Shown here: one piece after another, positions 8,155 through 16,071 of the stretch
Position numbering within the stretch: the stretch's first letter is position 1
How the letters are laid out: each line of letters opens with the position of its first letter
Assembly (NCBI RefSeq): GCF_039540515.1
Contig: NZ_BAABFA010000004.1
Coordinates: forward strand, 1-64,000
Reading direction: 5' to 3'
From: Nemorincola caseinilytica
GTDB lineage: Bacteria; Bacteroidota; Bacteroidia; Chitinophagales; Chitinophagaceae
DNA: 64,000 nucleotides
Position numbers and translations under genes: made by a program
Notes under the pieces: generated by a model
Databases searched by the model: none
Told to the model about the DNA's origin: nothing
The model's input: the letters and a program-made list of their open reading frames with translations, nothing else

Positions 8155-9309
8155 TTACCAGCCTTTTTTCATGACATCGCAAATGCGGTCTACATGGGTC
8201 TCGTTCATTTTGGTGTGGAGGGGCAGTACGAGGTATGAGTCCTCAAGCTTGTCCATATTGGGGAAGGCGCCTTGCTGCCTGCCGCCGAAGATGGAGTACC
8301 TATCGTTGCGGTAGTGTACCTGTCCGCTCTCTATGCCATTGGCGCGGAGGTGTGCCTGCAGCTCTATCCTGCGCTCGGCTATGATGGTCATCATCCATGC
8401 GGCATGTTCGCGGTCGGTATAGCCCTCGCCTACGCATTTGACCCCATCGAGATCTTTGAGGTTATCGAAATAACGTGCGAGCAGCCTGCGGCGAAGGGCC
8501 AGGGTATCGTTGAACTCTTCGAGGCCGGCTATGCCCATGGCAGCGGCCATATCGTTCATCTGGTATTTGTAGCCTATCTCGGTGATGTCGTTCTCCCATA
8601 TGCCTTTCTGCTTTGCAGAGCGATCGATACCGAACCAGCGCAGGCGCTTGGCTTTTTCCAGCAGGTCGCGGTCCTTTATGAGCAGCATACCGCCATCGGC
8701 AGTGGTGACGTGCTTGATGGCCTGGAAGGAGTACATGGTGAAGTGGGATATCTCGCCTATCTTTTTGCCTTTATAGGTAGCGCCAAGGGCATGTGCAGCA
8801 TCTTCTATGATGATGAGCCCATGTTCGTGGGCAAGGGCGTGCAGCTCGTCCATATTGCAGGGAAGGCCGCCATAATGCACACATACTATGGCCTTGGTAC
8901 GAGGGGTGATGAGCCTTTTTACATGATCGACATCGATGTTGAGGGTACCTTTCTCTACATCGGCAAAGCGGATGGTGGCGCCCATGTAGAGGAAGGGGAT
9001 ATTGGTGGCTGTGCAGGTGAACACAGGAGCTATTACCTCGTCGCCGGCCTGTATGCCTGCCAGCAGGTAGGCAAGATGCAGGGCATCGGTACCGGAGCCT
9101 ACTGCCAGTGGGGCGCATCCGCCGCCGAAACGTTCTTCGAATTCCTTCTCGAAACGCTCTACCATGGGTCCCTGCCCGATCCAGCGGCTATCGAGTACCT
9201 GGCCCACATATTTTTTTGAATTTTGAGGAATGTGAGGGTGAAATAAAACGATACCTTCGTTAGTTTCCATGAGTGGAAGCTCACCCGATCGAGTTTGGTT
9301 TTTATTCAT
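8155..9309 (-). CDS. DegT/DnrJ/EryC1/StrS-family sugar aminotransferase
   Basis: A 384-residue PLP-dependent aminotransferase of fold type I, the family that aminates nucleotide-activated keto-sugars for surface polysaccharides. Visible features: the GSGTDALHLA motif at 71-80, EDAAHALG at 169-176 and the PLP-binding lysine K199 in SFQAIKHVTTADGG. Length is typical. The start is the ATG at 9309; an ATG at 9270 (residue 14) is an alternative, since the first 13 residues are not conserved-looking. A candidate TATTTTTG promoter element on the same strand sits 36 bases upstream of 9309. It is divergent from a glycosyltransferase gene, which supports a role in glycan synthesis; the exact sugar cannot be told. 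Other sugar-nucleotide genes are not in the window. Confidence 0.9.
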   Translation of the reverse strand: MNKNQTRSGELPLMETNEGIVLFHPHIPQNSKKYVGQVLDSRWIGQGPMVERFEKEFEERFGGGCAPLAVGSGTDALHLAYLLAGIQAGDEVIAPVFTCTATNIPFLYMGATIRFADVEKGTLNIDVDHVKRLITPRTKAIVCVHYGGLPCNMDELHALAHEHGLIIIEDAAHALGATYKGKKIGEISHFTMYSFQAIKHVTTADGGMLLIKDRDLLEKAKRLRWFGIDRSAKQKGIWENDITEIGYKYQMNDMAAAMGIAGLEEFNDTLALRRRLLARYFDNLKDLDGVKCVGEGYTDREHAAWMMTIIAERRIELQAHLRANGIESGQVHYRNDRYSIFGGRQQGAFPNMDKLEDSYLVLPLHTKMNETHVDRICDVMKKGW

Positions 9310-9344
9310 ATATTAAGTTGATATTTTCTACTTTATAAGTGAGG

Positions 9345-9352
9345 CAAAAATA
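9345..9352 (-). promoter_or_regulatory. Candidate Bacteroidota -7 element for the aminotransferase gene
   Basis: Minus-strand TATTTTTG matches the Bacteroidota TAnnTTTG consensus. It overlaps the first bases of the divergent glycosyltransferase ORF, so that gene may really start at the ATG at 9385. Confidence 0.35.
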
Positions 9353-10284
9353 TGATTTTTGTCTTGTCTAAAAATGCGACCGCTATGAATGATGCGACGA
9401 ATGATGTGTCTGTAACGAAAAATAACGAGCATGATCCTCTTTTTAGTATCCTGATACCTTCGTGGAACAACCTGGAGATACTGAAAATAACCATCGGGAG
9501 CATACTGAAGAATTCGACCTATAGGCACCAGATAGTGGTACATGTGAACGAGGGGAGCGATGGTACGCTGGCATGGCTAAGCGAGAAGGGTATATTGCAT
9601 ACTCACTCAGATAAGAATGTAGGCGTGTGTTACGGGTTCAACCTGCCGTCGTCGCTGGCGACATGCGAGTATATAGTACTGTCGGACGATGACAATTATT
9701 TCTGCCCCGGATGGGACAAGTACCTGTATGAAGAGGTGAGGAAACAGCAGGGCATAAAATGGTGTATATCGGGTACGCTGATAGAGCGCGAGGTGACAAA
9801 GAACGCCTGCGTGATAGCACCTTATGATTTCGGGAGCGACCAGACGAACTTTGACGAGGCAAGGCTGCTGGCCGAATATGACAAGATACCATTTGCTGAC
9901 TGGCATGGATCGAACTGGTACCCGATGGTGCTGCCGCGGCAACTATGGTGCGCTGTGGGTGGTCTGAGCGTGGAGTTCAGCCCGGGTATGTACTCCGATC
10001 CCGACTTTATGATGAAGCTGTGGCACTATGGTGTGCGCACGTTCAAAGGTGTATCGAAGGCAAGGGCGTACCACTTCATGTCGAAGACGACAAGCAGGGT
10101 AAAACGTAATGATGGCGCAAAGACCTTTTTGTTCAAATGGGGGATGTCGAGTTCGGTATTCCTGAAGTACCATTTGCAGATGGGCCGCAACGACAGGGGA
10201 GAGGAGATAAGCACACCCACACCCAGCAAGATGAAAGACTATTTCAAACGTATATGGAACGCTATAAGGACGTCTGCCACATAA
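9352..10284 (+). CDS. Glycosyltransferase family 2
   Basis: A 310-residue GT-A fold glycosyltransferase with no membrane segments. The nucleotide-binding start of the fold is FSILIPSWNN (31-40) and the metal-binding acidic cluster is SDDDN (111-115). A downstream DPDFMMKLW segment probably belongs to the acceptor/catalytic region. The first ~28 residues are poorly ordered-looking; a second ATG at 9385 (residue 12) is an equally good start and would leave room for the divergent aminotransferase promoter. Together with that aminotransferase it probably decorates a surface polysaccharide or glycoprotein. Donor and acceptor are unknown. Confidence 0.85.
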   Translation: MIFVLSKNATAMNDATNDVSVTKNNEHDPLFSILIPSWNNLEILKITIGSILKNSTYRHQIVVHVNEGSDGTLAWLSEKGILHTHSDKNVGVCYGFNLPSSLATCEYIVLSDDDNYFCPGWDKYLYEEVRKQQGIKWCISGTLIEREVTKNACVIAPYDFGSDQTNFDEARLLAEYDKIPFADWHGSNWYPMVLPRQLWCAVGGLSVEFSPGMYSDPDFMMKLWHYGVRTFKGVSKARAYHFMSKTTSRVKRNDGAKTFLFKWGMSSSVFLKYHLQMGRNDRGEEISTPTPSKMKDYFKRIWNAIRTSAT

Positions 10285-10303
10285 CATCTTATCAATTGCA
10301 CAC

Positions 10304-10867
10304 ATGACGAGCTTCCTGGAATATCTGCGATCGGTGATACCTGTTTCGGCGCGGCTGGAACAGGAACTAGGCAGGGTGACCAAACGCAGAAGCGCCGGCA
10401 AAGGACAATACCTGCTGCGCGTAGGAGAGCGATGTAATGAACTATGCTTTGTAGAAAAAGGCCTGCTGAGAGGCTACTACATGGAGGGCGAACGCGAGGT
10501 GACCAACTGGCTGGCACTGGATGGTGAGTTCGCGGCCAGCTTTTACTCGTTCGTAGCCAGGGTACCATCGGTAGAGAGCATAGAGGCGCTGGAACCAACG
10601 GAAATGCTGCTGCTGCCCTACGATGAGCTACAACGGTTGTACAAAGACCTGCCGGAGACCGAAAGGCTAGGCAGGGTGATAACGGAGAACTACTATGTAA
10701 AACTGGAAGGCAGGCTGCTGGGGCTGCAATTCAAGACGGTACGGGAGCGGTATGACCAGCTGCTGGCCAATAACCCTATGCTGGTGCAACGCGCGCCACT
10801 GGGATACATTGCTTCTTACCTGGGTATAACGCAGGAGACACTGAGCAGGATAAGAGGACAGTATTAG
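10304..10867 (+). CDS. Crp/Fnr-family transcriptional regulator
   Basis: A 187-residue regulator. Residues ~25-125 form a cyclic-nucleotide-binding-like beta-roll (GQYLLRVGE, FVEKGLLRGYY, LDGEFAASF). The C-terminus has a helix-turn-helix whose recognition part is YLGITQETLSRIR. It lacks the Fnr iron-sulfur cysteine cluster. The HTH is short and lies at the very end, as is common in the Bacteroidota members of this family. It starts 19 bases after the glycosyltransferase stop and precedes the YaiO-like gene, so it might control surface polysaccharide genes; that is inference from position only. The ligand is unknown. Confidence 0.85.
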   Translation: MTSFLEYLRSVIPVSARLEQELGRVTKRRSAGKGQYLLRVGERCNELCFVEKGLLRGYYMEGEREVTNWLALDGEFAASFYSFVARVPSVESIEALEPTEMLLLPYDELQRLYKDLPETERLGRVITENYYVKLEGRLLGLQFKTVRERYDQLLANNPMLVQRAPLGYIASYLGITQETLSRIRGQY

Positions 10868-10940
10868 GAGAACATATACCTGCAAGGCCAGGGAACGGAA
10901 ACCAGCATATTTTTTTTATTTTGCTCATTATTACGCACCC

Positions 10941-12245
10941 ATGATACACTCTCGCCACATAAAGCGGTACCATACACATCTGTACCGGCTATTTTTGCCT
11001 GTTCTGCTTTTGGTATCGGGGGTAATACATGCGCAGGATACCACCAGTGCCGATGGGCTTTTTGCGGCAGCCAGAGAGGCGGCATATGAGCAGAAGAACA
11101 ACACGAACGCTATAAGGCTGGCCAAGAAAGCACTGGCCATTGCCCCGGCATATACCGATGTGGTAGTGTTCACAGGAAGAGTATATGCATGGAGCAAGAA
11201 CTACGACAGTTCGCTGCACTATATGCAGCAGGCGATAGCTGCCGACCACAACAATGAGGACGCCTATATAGCCTACAGCGACCTGGAGATGTGGAACGCA
11301 CATAACGAGAAAGCACTGGCTGTAACGGAGGAGGGACTCTCTTATGTTCCTGCCTCGCGCGAATTGCTCATTCGCAAGGTAAAGATACTGGCCGCTATGA
11401 GGCGGTACCTGGAAGCCTATACCGCGGTGAGCGCCCTGGCCGATGGGGGTGGAGGCAATGCAGAGGTGCGCGCCATGATGGTGATGCTGCGCGACCAGAG
11501 CTGTCGCAATAAGGTGTCCATCAAGCTGGACGGGATGTGGTTCGATACATCACGCACTGCATTCAGTATAGCCAATGATGATGATGCCCGTTTCGCGCCA
11601 CAGCGTTTTGCCAGTGTAGAGCTGGTAACTGCTACCCGCATAGGCCCATGGGTAGTAAGGGCCAACGTAGCCAACAGGTTCAAAAAGCCGGGCCTGCAAT
11701 ACGAAATGGATCTTTATCCTAAGCTTTCCAAGACATTCTATATGTATCTGAATGCCGGATATGGCGATCACCTGGAGGTATTTCCCCGGTGGCGTGCAGG
11801 CACATCACTCTTTGCCAACCTGCCCCATGCATACGAGGCCGAGGCTGGTGTACGATATCTCTACTATACCAACGACATCTTCTTTTATACGGGCTATGTA
11901 GGCAAGTATATATCGAAATTCCTTGTTGGCGCAAGAACATACCTGGCGCCCTCCGGCAATAAGTTCTCCAATACCACAGGTGCCACCATCAGGTATTACT
12001 TTGGCGGCGCCGACGACTTTGTGAACCTGGTAGTGATGAAGGGCCTGCCTATAGACGACAGGCGTATAAATGTAGACCTGTTCAATGCAGGTACCTCACG
12101 TTTTGCAGAGCTGTCTGCAAAGTGCTCTATCAAGAAAGTGAACATCATAAGCCTGAACCTGTCGTGGCTGCAGAACAAGCTGCCTTATAACAGGCAGGTA
12201 GAGCAATACCAGGTGGGTATAGGCTATACCAAACGTTTCCTGTGA
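10941..12245 (+). CDS. YaiO-family TPR/outer-membrane beta-barrel protein
   Basis: A 434-residue protein with an N-terminal signal peptide ending near AQ (residues 1-32). Residues ~38-165 are TPR-like helical repeats (AIRLAKKALAIAP, SLHYMQQAIAADHNNEDAY). The rest is a predicted beta-barrel rich in alternating aromatic strands and ending in an aromatic-terminated strand (YTKRFL). TPR plus outer-membrane barrel is the plan of polysaccharide export porins such as PgaA and BcsC, in smaller form, and of YaiO. It converges with the GT2/HEAT operon (37-base gap), which supports a joint role in making and exporting a polysaccharide. Export function is inferred. Confidence 0.8.
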   Translation: MIHSRHIKRYHTHLYRLFLPVLLLVSGVIHAQDTTSADGLFAAAREAAYEQKNNTNAIRLAKKALAIAPAYTDVVVFTGRVYAWSKNYDSSLHYMQQAIAADHNNEDAYIAYSDLEMWNAHNEKALAVTEEGLSYVPASRELLIRKVKILAAMRRYLEAYTAVSALADGGGGNAEVRAMMVMLRDQSCRNKVSIKLDGMWFDTSRTAFSIANDDDARFAPQRFASVELVTATRIGPWVVRANVANRFKKPGLQYEMDLYPKLSKTFYMYLNAGYGDHLEVFPRWRAGTSLFANLPHAYEAEAGVRYLYYTNDIFFYTGYVGKYISKFLVGARTYLAPSGNKFSNTTGATIRYYFGGADDFVNLVVMKGLPIDDRRINVDLFNAGTSRFAELSAKCSIKKVNIISLNLSWLQNKLPYNRQVEQYQVGIGYTKRFL

Positions 12246-12282
12246 TATATGATAGGTCATAACATCCGCCAGTAGGCGAGCC

Positions 12283-13713
12283 CTATTTCTTTGCCGGGGT
12301 CTGCCCAAAGCCTTGCCGGGTCATTTCTCCCCAACTATTTTTTTTCCGTATCAGGTCTACATAACCCTTTACTGCTGCCCATACCACAAAGGGATGGAAG
12401 TAGAACGGCTCGGTAAGGGCTGTCAGCAATAGTTTCATCATCTCGGTGCGGCGGCGATACATATTGAAGGTGGCTACCTCCATATAGGCCGCGAATGCCG
12501 AGAACAGGTAGCCGAATGTGATGATGAACAGCAGCAGCGCCACGAACACATGCCAGTTGATAAGGCCCAGTATGGTAAGGACGGCAAAGACCACCATACC
12601 AAAGAACTCTATGAGCGGCGCCAGCATCTCGAAAAAGAACCAGAATGGATAACTGAGCATACCCATAAGGTTGTAGCGCGGATTGAAGAAAAGCACCTTG
12701 TGCATTTTCAGCGTTTCTACAGAGCCGCGCGTCCAGCGGTTGCGCTGGCGGCCCAGTATCCTGGTGCTCTCGGGCGCCTCTGTCCAGCAGAGCGGATCGG
12801 GGATATAGGTGACCTTGTAGGGTTGCCCCAATTCCTCCATATATCTGCGCATGCGCACCACCAGTTCCATATCCTCGCCTACGGTTCTGTGGTCGTACCC
12901 GCCCGCTTTTACTGCCGTTTCCTTATCGAAAGCGCCGAAAGCGCCCGATATGAGCAGCAGGCCATTGATGCGCCCCCATGCCATGCGCCCTATTATGAAG
13001 GCGCGTATATACTCCAGTGACTGCATGCGAGCCCAGTAATTAGTGGGCAGTACTATCTTCTCCAGTCTACCATCCCTTATCTCGCAAGAGTTGGCTATGC
13101 GCACCACACCTCCAGACGCTATCACCTTTGCGCTTGTCTCTTCCATAAAGGGCTTGATCATCTTCAGCAGTGCGTCCTGCTCCAGTATGCAGTCCACATC
13201 TATACACACTATTATGTCATTCGATGATACATTGATGCCCACGTTCAGGGCATCGGCCTTGCCTCCGTTCACTTTGTCTACTACTACCAGCTTTCTGTAT
13301 ACGGCCTTGCGGCTCTTGTACACCCCTCTCACCTCTTTGGTAGCTATACGGTACTGCACATGCTTTTCAATCTTTACCAGGTCGTAACCATCTATCAGCT
13401 TCTGCAGGCAGTCGTCCTTGCTGCCGTCGTTTATTATCACTACTTCCAGGTCGCTGTAGTGCAGCGATAGAAGCGACCGCACATTCTCTATTATAGTAGC
13501 GCCCTCGTTGTATGCAGGTGCCAGTATGCTTATAGATGGCGCGTGCCGCGATGTGGCCAGCAGCCGGAAGTCTGAGAACTCGTTCTTGCGCAGGTATTTC
13601 TGTGCTTCGCCTACCGATGCTACACCTATGAGCAGGTAGGCCGTGAGCAGGGTAACGGCATATAGGAATATACCGTAGGTAAGCATCAGCACTGCTATTT
13701 CCCATGCCATCAT
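12283..13713 (-). CDS. Membrane GT2 processive glycosyltransferase (PgaC/BcsA-like)
   Basis: A 476-residue membrane glycosyltransferase. One N-terminal membrane segment (about 5-30), then the GT2 catalytic domain: ILAPAYNEG, the first acidic pair in NDGSKDD, the DxD in CIDVDCILE, the base in VGEDMELV, and the (Q/R)xxRW motif as RQRNRW near residues 325-330. Three or four further membrane helices follow (about 345-440). This is the arrangement of synthases of beta-linked polysaccharides such as poly-GlcNAc or cellulose. No PilZ domain is visible. It starts with ATG overlapping the stop of the HEAT-repeat gene by 4 bases, so the two are translationally coupled. A deacetylase partner (PgaB) is absent from the window. 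The polymer made is unknown. Confidence 0.85.
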   Translation of the reverse strand: MMAWEIAVLMLTYGIFLYAVTLLTAYLLIGVASVGEAQKYLRKNEFSDFRLLATSRHAPSISILAPAYNEGATIIENVRSLLSLHYSDLEVVIINDGSKDDCLQKLIDGYDLVKIEKHVQYRIATKEVRGVYKSRKAVYRKLVVVDKVNGGKADALNVGINVSSNDIIVCIDVDCILEQDALLKMIKPFMEETSAKVIASGGVVRIANSCEIRDGRLEKIVLPTNYWARMQSLEYIRAFIIGRMAWGRINGLLLISGAFGAFDKETAVKAGGYDHRTVGEDMELVVRMRRYMEELGQPYKVTYIPDPLCWTEAPESTRILGRQRNRWTRGSVETLKMHKVLFFNPRYNLMGMLSYPFWFFFEMLAPLIEFFGMVVFAVLTILGLINWHVFVALLLFIITFGYLFSAFAAYMEVATFNMYRRRTEMMKLLLTALTEPFYFHPFVVWAAVKGYVDLIRKKNSWGEMTRQGFGQTPAKK

Positions 13714-14783
13714 AGCCCCATCTCGTATTTTACCTGTTTGCCAATAGAGGTAAGCACCTCATTATTCACCGCCATTTGCTCGAAGGTATCCCAACCTTCG
13801 CACCTGGCCATGGCCCTGCTGGCCTCCAGCTTTATGCTATCATCGGGGTCTTGCAACTGTGCCTGCAGAAAAGGTACATCTTCGGCCGATCCTATCACAG
13901 CAAATTGCCGCAGAATGTTGCGCTTGTTGGCTGCGGTCTCCCCGGCGAACAACTCTTTCAGTATGGCAGGCGGTGTGCCTGTTATTCGCCTTATGGTAGT
14001 GGTGGCCTGGCGCCTTATGGCCTCGCTGGGCGACGATAAACATCTTATCACCAGGTCGTACATGGCAAATTGCTGATAGATATCTGTCAGCTTCAGCGCG
14101 AAGAGTTGCACATATGCATTGGAGGATGTGAGCCACTGCGGCAGATGGGGCATTTCCTCTATATCCAGCTTGTTCAGCTGTTCCAGCAGCTTCAGTTGCT
14201 GCCATGCATTAAGCGGATGCGTAAGCGTGGTGAGGAACGATAACCCCGCGAATCCATTGAACCCTACTGTGGCCGTTTGTGCCTCGTTTCGCACTACTTC
14301 GTTGCGGCTATTGGTGTAGCGGGCTATCTCGTCCATGGCCTCGCGCTGGCCCATCATATACAGCTCATATATCCCGCGCGATCTCCTGTACCACCTCATG
14401 CTGCGCAGTTTTTCCAGCGAATCCTTCTTTAGCCCCAGCTGCTCATATATCCTTACTATGTTGCCGGTGGCCGCGCCGCTTATGTTCTTCCGCACATTTA
14501 TGAGGCTATCAGCTATATACTGTCTGTGTATGGGCTTGCGCAGGTAGTGGCGTAGGGTAGGCGATACCTCTATCTCTACCGGGGTCTCTTCCAGAAGGGC
14601 CTCACTTATCCAGTGGTTCAGCTCGCTGGTCATAGCTTGTTTGGCAAAGAATCGTCTTTTCTTTACATACAGGCGTATGTATATCATGATGACGAAAATG
14701 ACAGTAAGCGATGCAAAGAAAAGAGCGCCGATATACAGGCGCACCGGAGTTATGAGGTCGAAAAAAGTTTCATTGCTGATCAC
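13710..14783 (-). CDS. Membrane-anchored HEAT-repeat protein
   Basis: A 357-residue protein with one N-terminal membrane helix (about residues 14-38) followed by basic residues (KKRRFF), so the rest is probably cytoplasmic. The body is built of helical HEAT/armadillo-type repeats (for example RNEAQTATVGFNGFAGL, SEAIRRQATTTIRRI, LEASRAMARCEG). It probably acts as a scaffold for the GT2 synthase encoded immediately downstream with a 4-base overlap. It starts with GTG at 14783, 21 bases after the receiver-protein gene; no ATG fits the frame. Receiver, HEAT and synthase thus form one operon, which suggests the receiver docks on this scaffold (inference). Confidence 0.75.
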   Translation of the reverse strand: MISNETFFDLITPVRLYIGALFFASLTVIFVIMIYIRLYVKKRRFFAKQAMTSELNHWISEALLEETPVEIEVSPTLRHYLRKPIHRQYIADSLINVRKNISGAATGNIVRIYEQLGLKKDSLEKLRSMRWYRRSRGIYELYMMGQREAMDEIARYTNSRNEVVRNEAQTATVGFNGFAGLSFLTTLTHPLNAWQQLKLLEQLNKLDIEEMPHLPQWLTSSNAYVQLFALKLTDIYQQFAMYDLVIRCLSSPSEAIRRQATTTIRRITGTPPAILKELFAGETAANKRNILRQFAVIGSAEDVPFLQAQLQDPDDSIKLEASRAMARCEGWDTFEQMAVNNEVLTSIGKQVKYEMGL

Positions 14784-14804
14784 TAGAACAACAAAAATAA
14801 GCTA

Positions 14805-15167
14805 TCAGCTTTTTAGTTGTTTTTTTATCCTTATTGCTAGCTCGTTCAGGCTGAAAGGCTTGGTGATATAGTCATCGGCTCCCAGCTCAAAGGCTTCTTC
14901 CACCACCTGCTCCTGGCCCATGCCCGAAACCACCACTATGCGAATGGTGCGGTCGGTGATGGCCCTTACTGCCGATACCACTTCGAGACCCGAAGTATAT
15001 GGCAACATCAGATCGGTAATGACCACATCGGGGGCCTCGGACATTAGTTTCTCGATGCCTTCCTTACCATCGCCGCTGCACACCACTTCAAAACCTTCTT
15101 TTTTGAATTTCAGTTCTACAGCTTTCTGAATGAGCGCGTCATCTTCTATTAAAAGGATCTTTGGCAT
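14805..15167 (-). CDS. Stand-alone response regulator receiver (CheY-like)
   Basis: A 120-residue receiver domain with no output domain. Acidic pocket EDD at 8-10, phospho-acceptor D52 in ITDLMLP, switch residue S81 and conserved K103 in YITKPF. Like CheY it must act by protein-protein contact. It is the first gene of the operon with the HEAT protein and the GT2 synthase. The divergent neighbour encodes a lone Hpt domain, a natural phosphodonor partner; the cognate histidine kinase is not adjacent. A role in switching polysaccharide synthesis is inferred from the operon. Confidence 0.9.
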   Translation of the reverse strand: MPKILLIEDDALIQKAVELKFKKEGFEVVCSGDGKEGIEKLMSEAPDVVITDLMLPYTSGLEVVSAVRAITDRTIRIVVVSGMGQEQVVEEAFELGADDYITKPFSLNELAIRIKKQLKS

Positions 15168-15315
15168 CTATCTTGCTGATCTTGAATACAAAAGTACTGC
15201 TATTATAGCTAATTAAGAAATGGCTAACATATTTAAGAGCAGGCTACTAAATTTGCCGGCGATGGTGTCATAGCCGTATCTTTATTTTCCCAAATATCTT
15301 TTGTCTACTGCCATC

Positions 15316-15690
15316 ATGGGTTCCGGAAAACAATATATCTACATCGACACAGAGCATATAAATGAGCTGACCGATGGCGATACGGAACTGATAGTGCAGA
15401 TACTGACAGCCGCCGTGAATACCCTGCCCGATGACCTGCAAAAACTCACCACCGCCATCAATACCGGCAATACAGAGCATACGCGCTTCTATGCTCACAA
15501 GCTGAAGGGATCTTTTTATTTCATAGGCGGCCGCCGGCTGGGCGATGCGTTCGCCACTATAGAAAGATATAGTACCGACGGTGCGAGCCTCCATCTTATT
15601 CCGGCCATTTTCTGGCCACTGCTGAGAGATGCAAGAAAAGCCCAGGATGAGCTGAAGGAATTGCTGAAAGATATGGATACAGCATCATGA
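15316..15690 (+). CDS. Hpt (histidine phosphotransfer) domain protein
   Basis: A 124-residue four-helix protein with the Hpt signature HKLKGSF; the phosphorylatable histidine is residue 61 counting from the ATG at 15316. A TTG at 15301 would add five residues, but the ATG is the better start. Hpt proteins shuttle phosphate between a hybrid kinase and a receiver. The stand-alone receiver gene lies divergently 148 bases away, so the two probably form a relay controlling the polysaccharide module. No kinase is encoded nearby. Confidence 0.85.
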   Translation: MGSGKQYIYIDTEHINELTDGDTELIVQILTAAVNTLPDDLQKLTTAINTGNTEHTRFYAHKLKGSFYFIGGRRLGDAFATIERYSTDGASLHLIPAIFWPLLRDARKAQDELKELLKDMDTAS

Positions 15691-15903
15691 GAGAGCCGCG
15701 GGACCTCAGCCCTTATTGATAGCAGCATCAACAGTTGTATCCATTGTTCTAAAAGGACATAAACAACAAGATCATATCAGAATGCTCCGGGACGGGTCTC
15801 TCTTCTTTACATGCCTGATACAGCATAAAATAATATTAACTATTAGCATATAAATTTTCTGTCATTTACTTAAAGGGGGTCATAGGGCATAAAAAAATAT
15901 TTT

Positions 15904-15917
15904 TTTACGGCCGTAAA
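15904..15917. promoter_or_regulatory. Perfect 14-bp palindrome, candidate operator
   Basis: TTTACGGCCGTAAA is exactly self-complementary and stands in otherwise AT-rich sequence 155 bases upstream of the giant gene's ATG. It resembles a dimeric regulator site. No regulator is assigned. Confidence 0.35.
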
Positions 15918-16034
15918 GCCATAAAAGATTGTTAACTTAGAGAAACGACTCAGATGCCACCTGCGATCTTCACACAATAGTAACATGATTGTAATTATTT
16001 ATTTACAAATGATCGAGGGGGCGGCATACGGTAT

Positions 16035-16042
16035 TACTTTTA
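16035..16042 (+). promoter_or_regulatory. Possible -7 element for the giant beta-helix gene
   Basis: TACTTTTA differs from TAnnTTTG only at the last base and lies 30 bases upstream of the ATG at 16072. No clear -33 element was found. Confidence 0.25.
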
Positions 16043-16071
16043 TCGCCAAATTGTTTTAAAAGAGATCTGAA

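Larger units (their letters stand above)
15691..16071. other. AT-rich regulatory gap before the 4020-residue protein gene
   Basis: No credible gene was found in these 381 bases. They become strongly AT-rich after 15830, contain a perfect 14-base palindrome at 15904 and a near-consensus -7 element at 16035. The gap probably holds the promoter and control region of the giant gene. Confidence 0.5.

Noticed and set aside
8272..9219. Open frame of 315 codons on the plus strand opposite the aminotransferase gene.
   Set aside because: Shadow of a clear PLP enzyme; the composition is typical of antisense reading.
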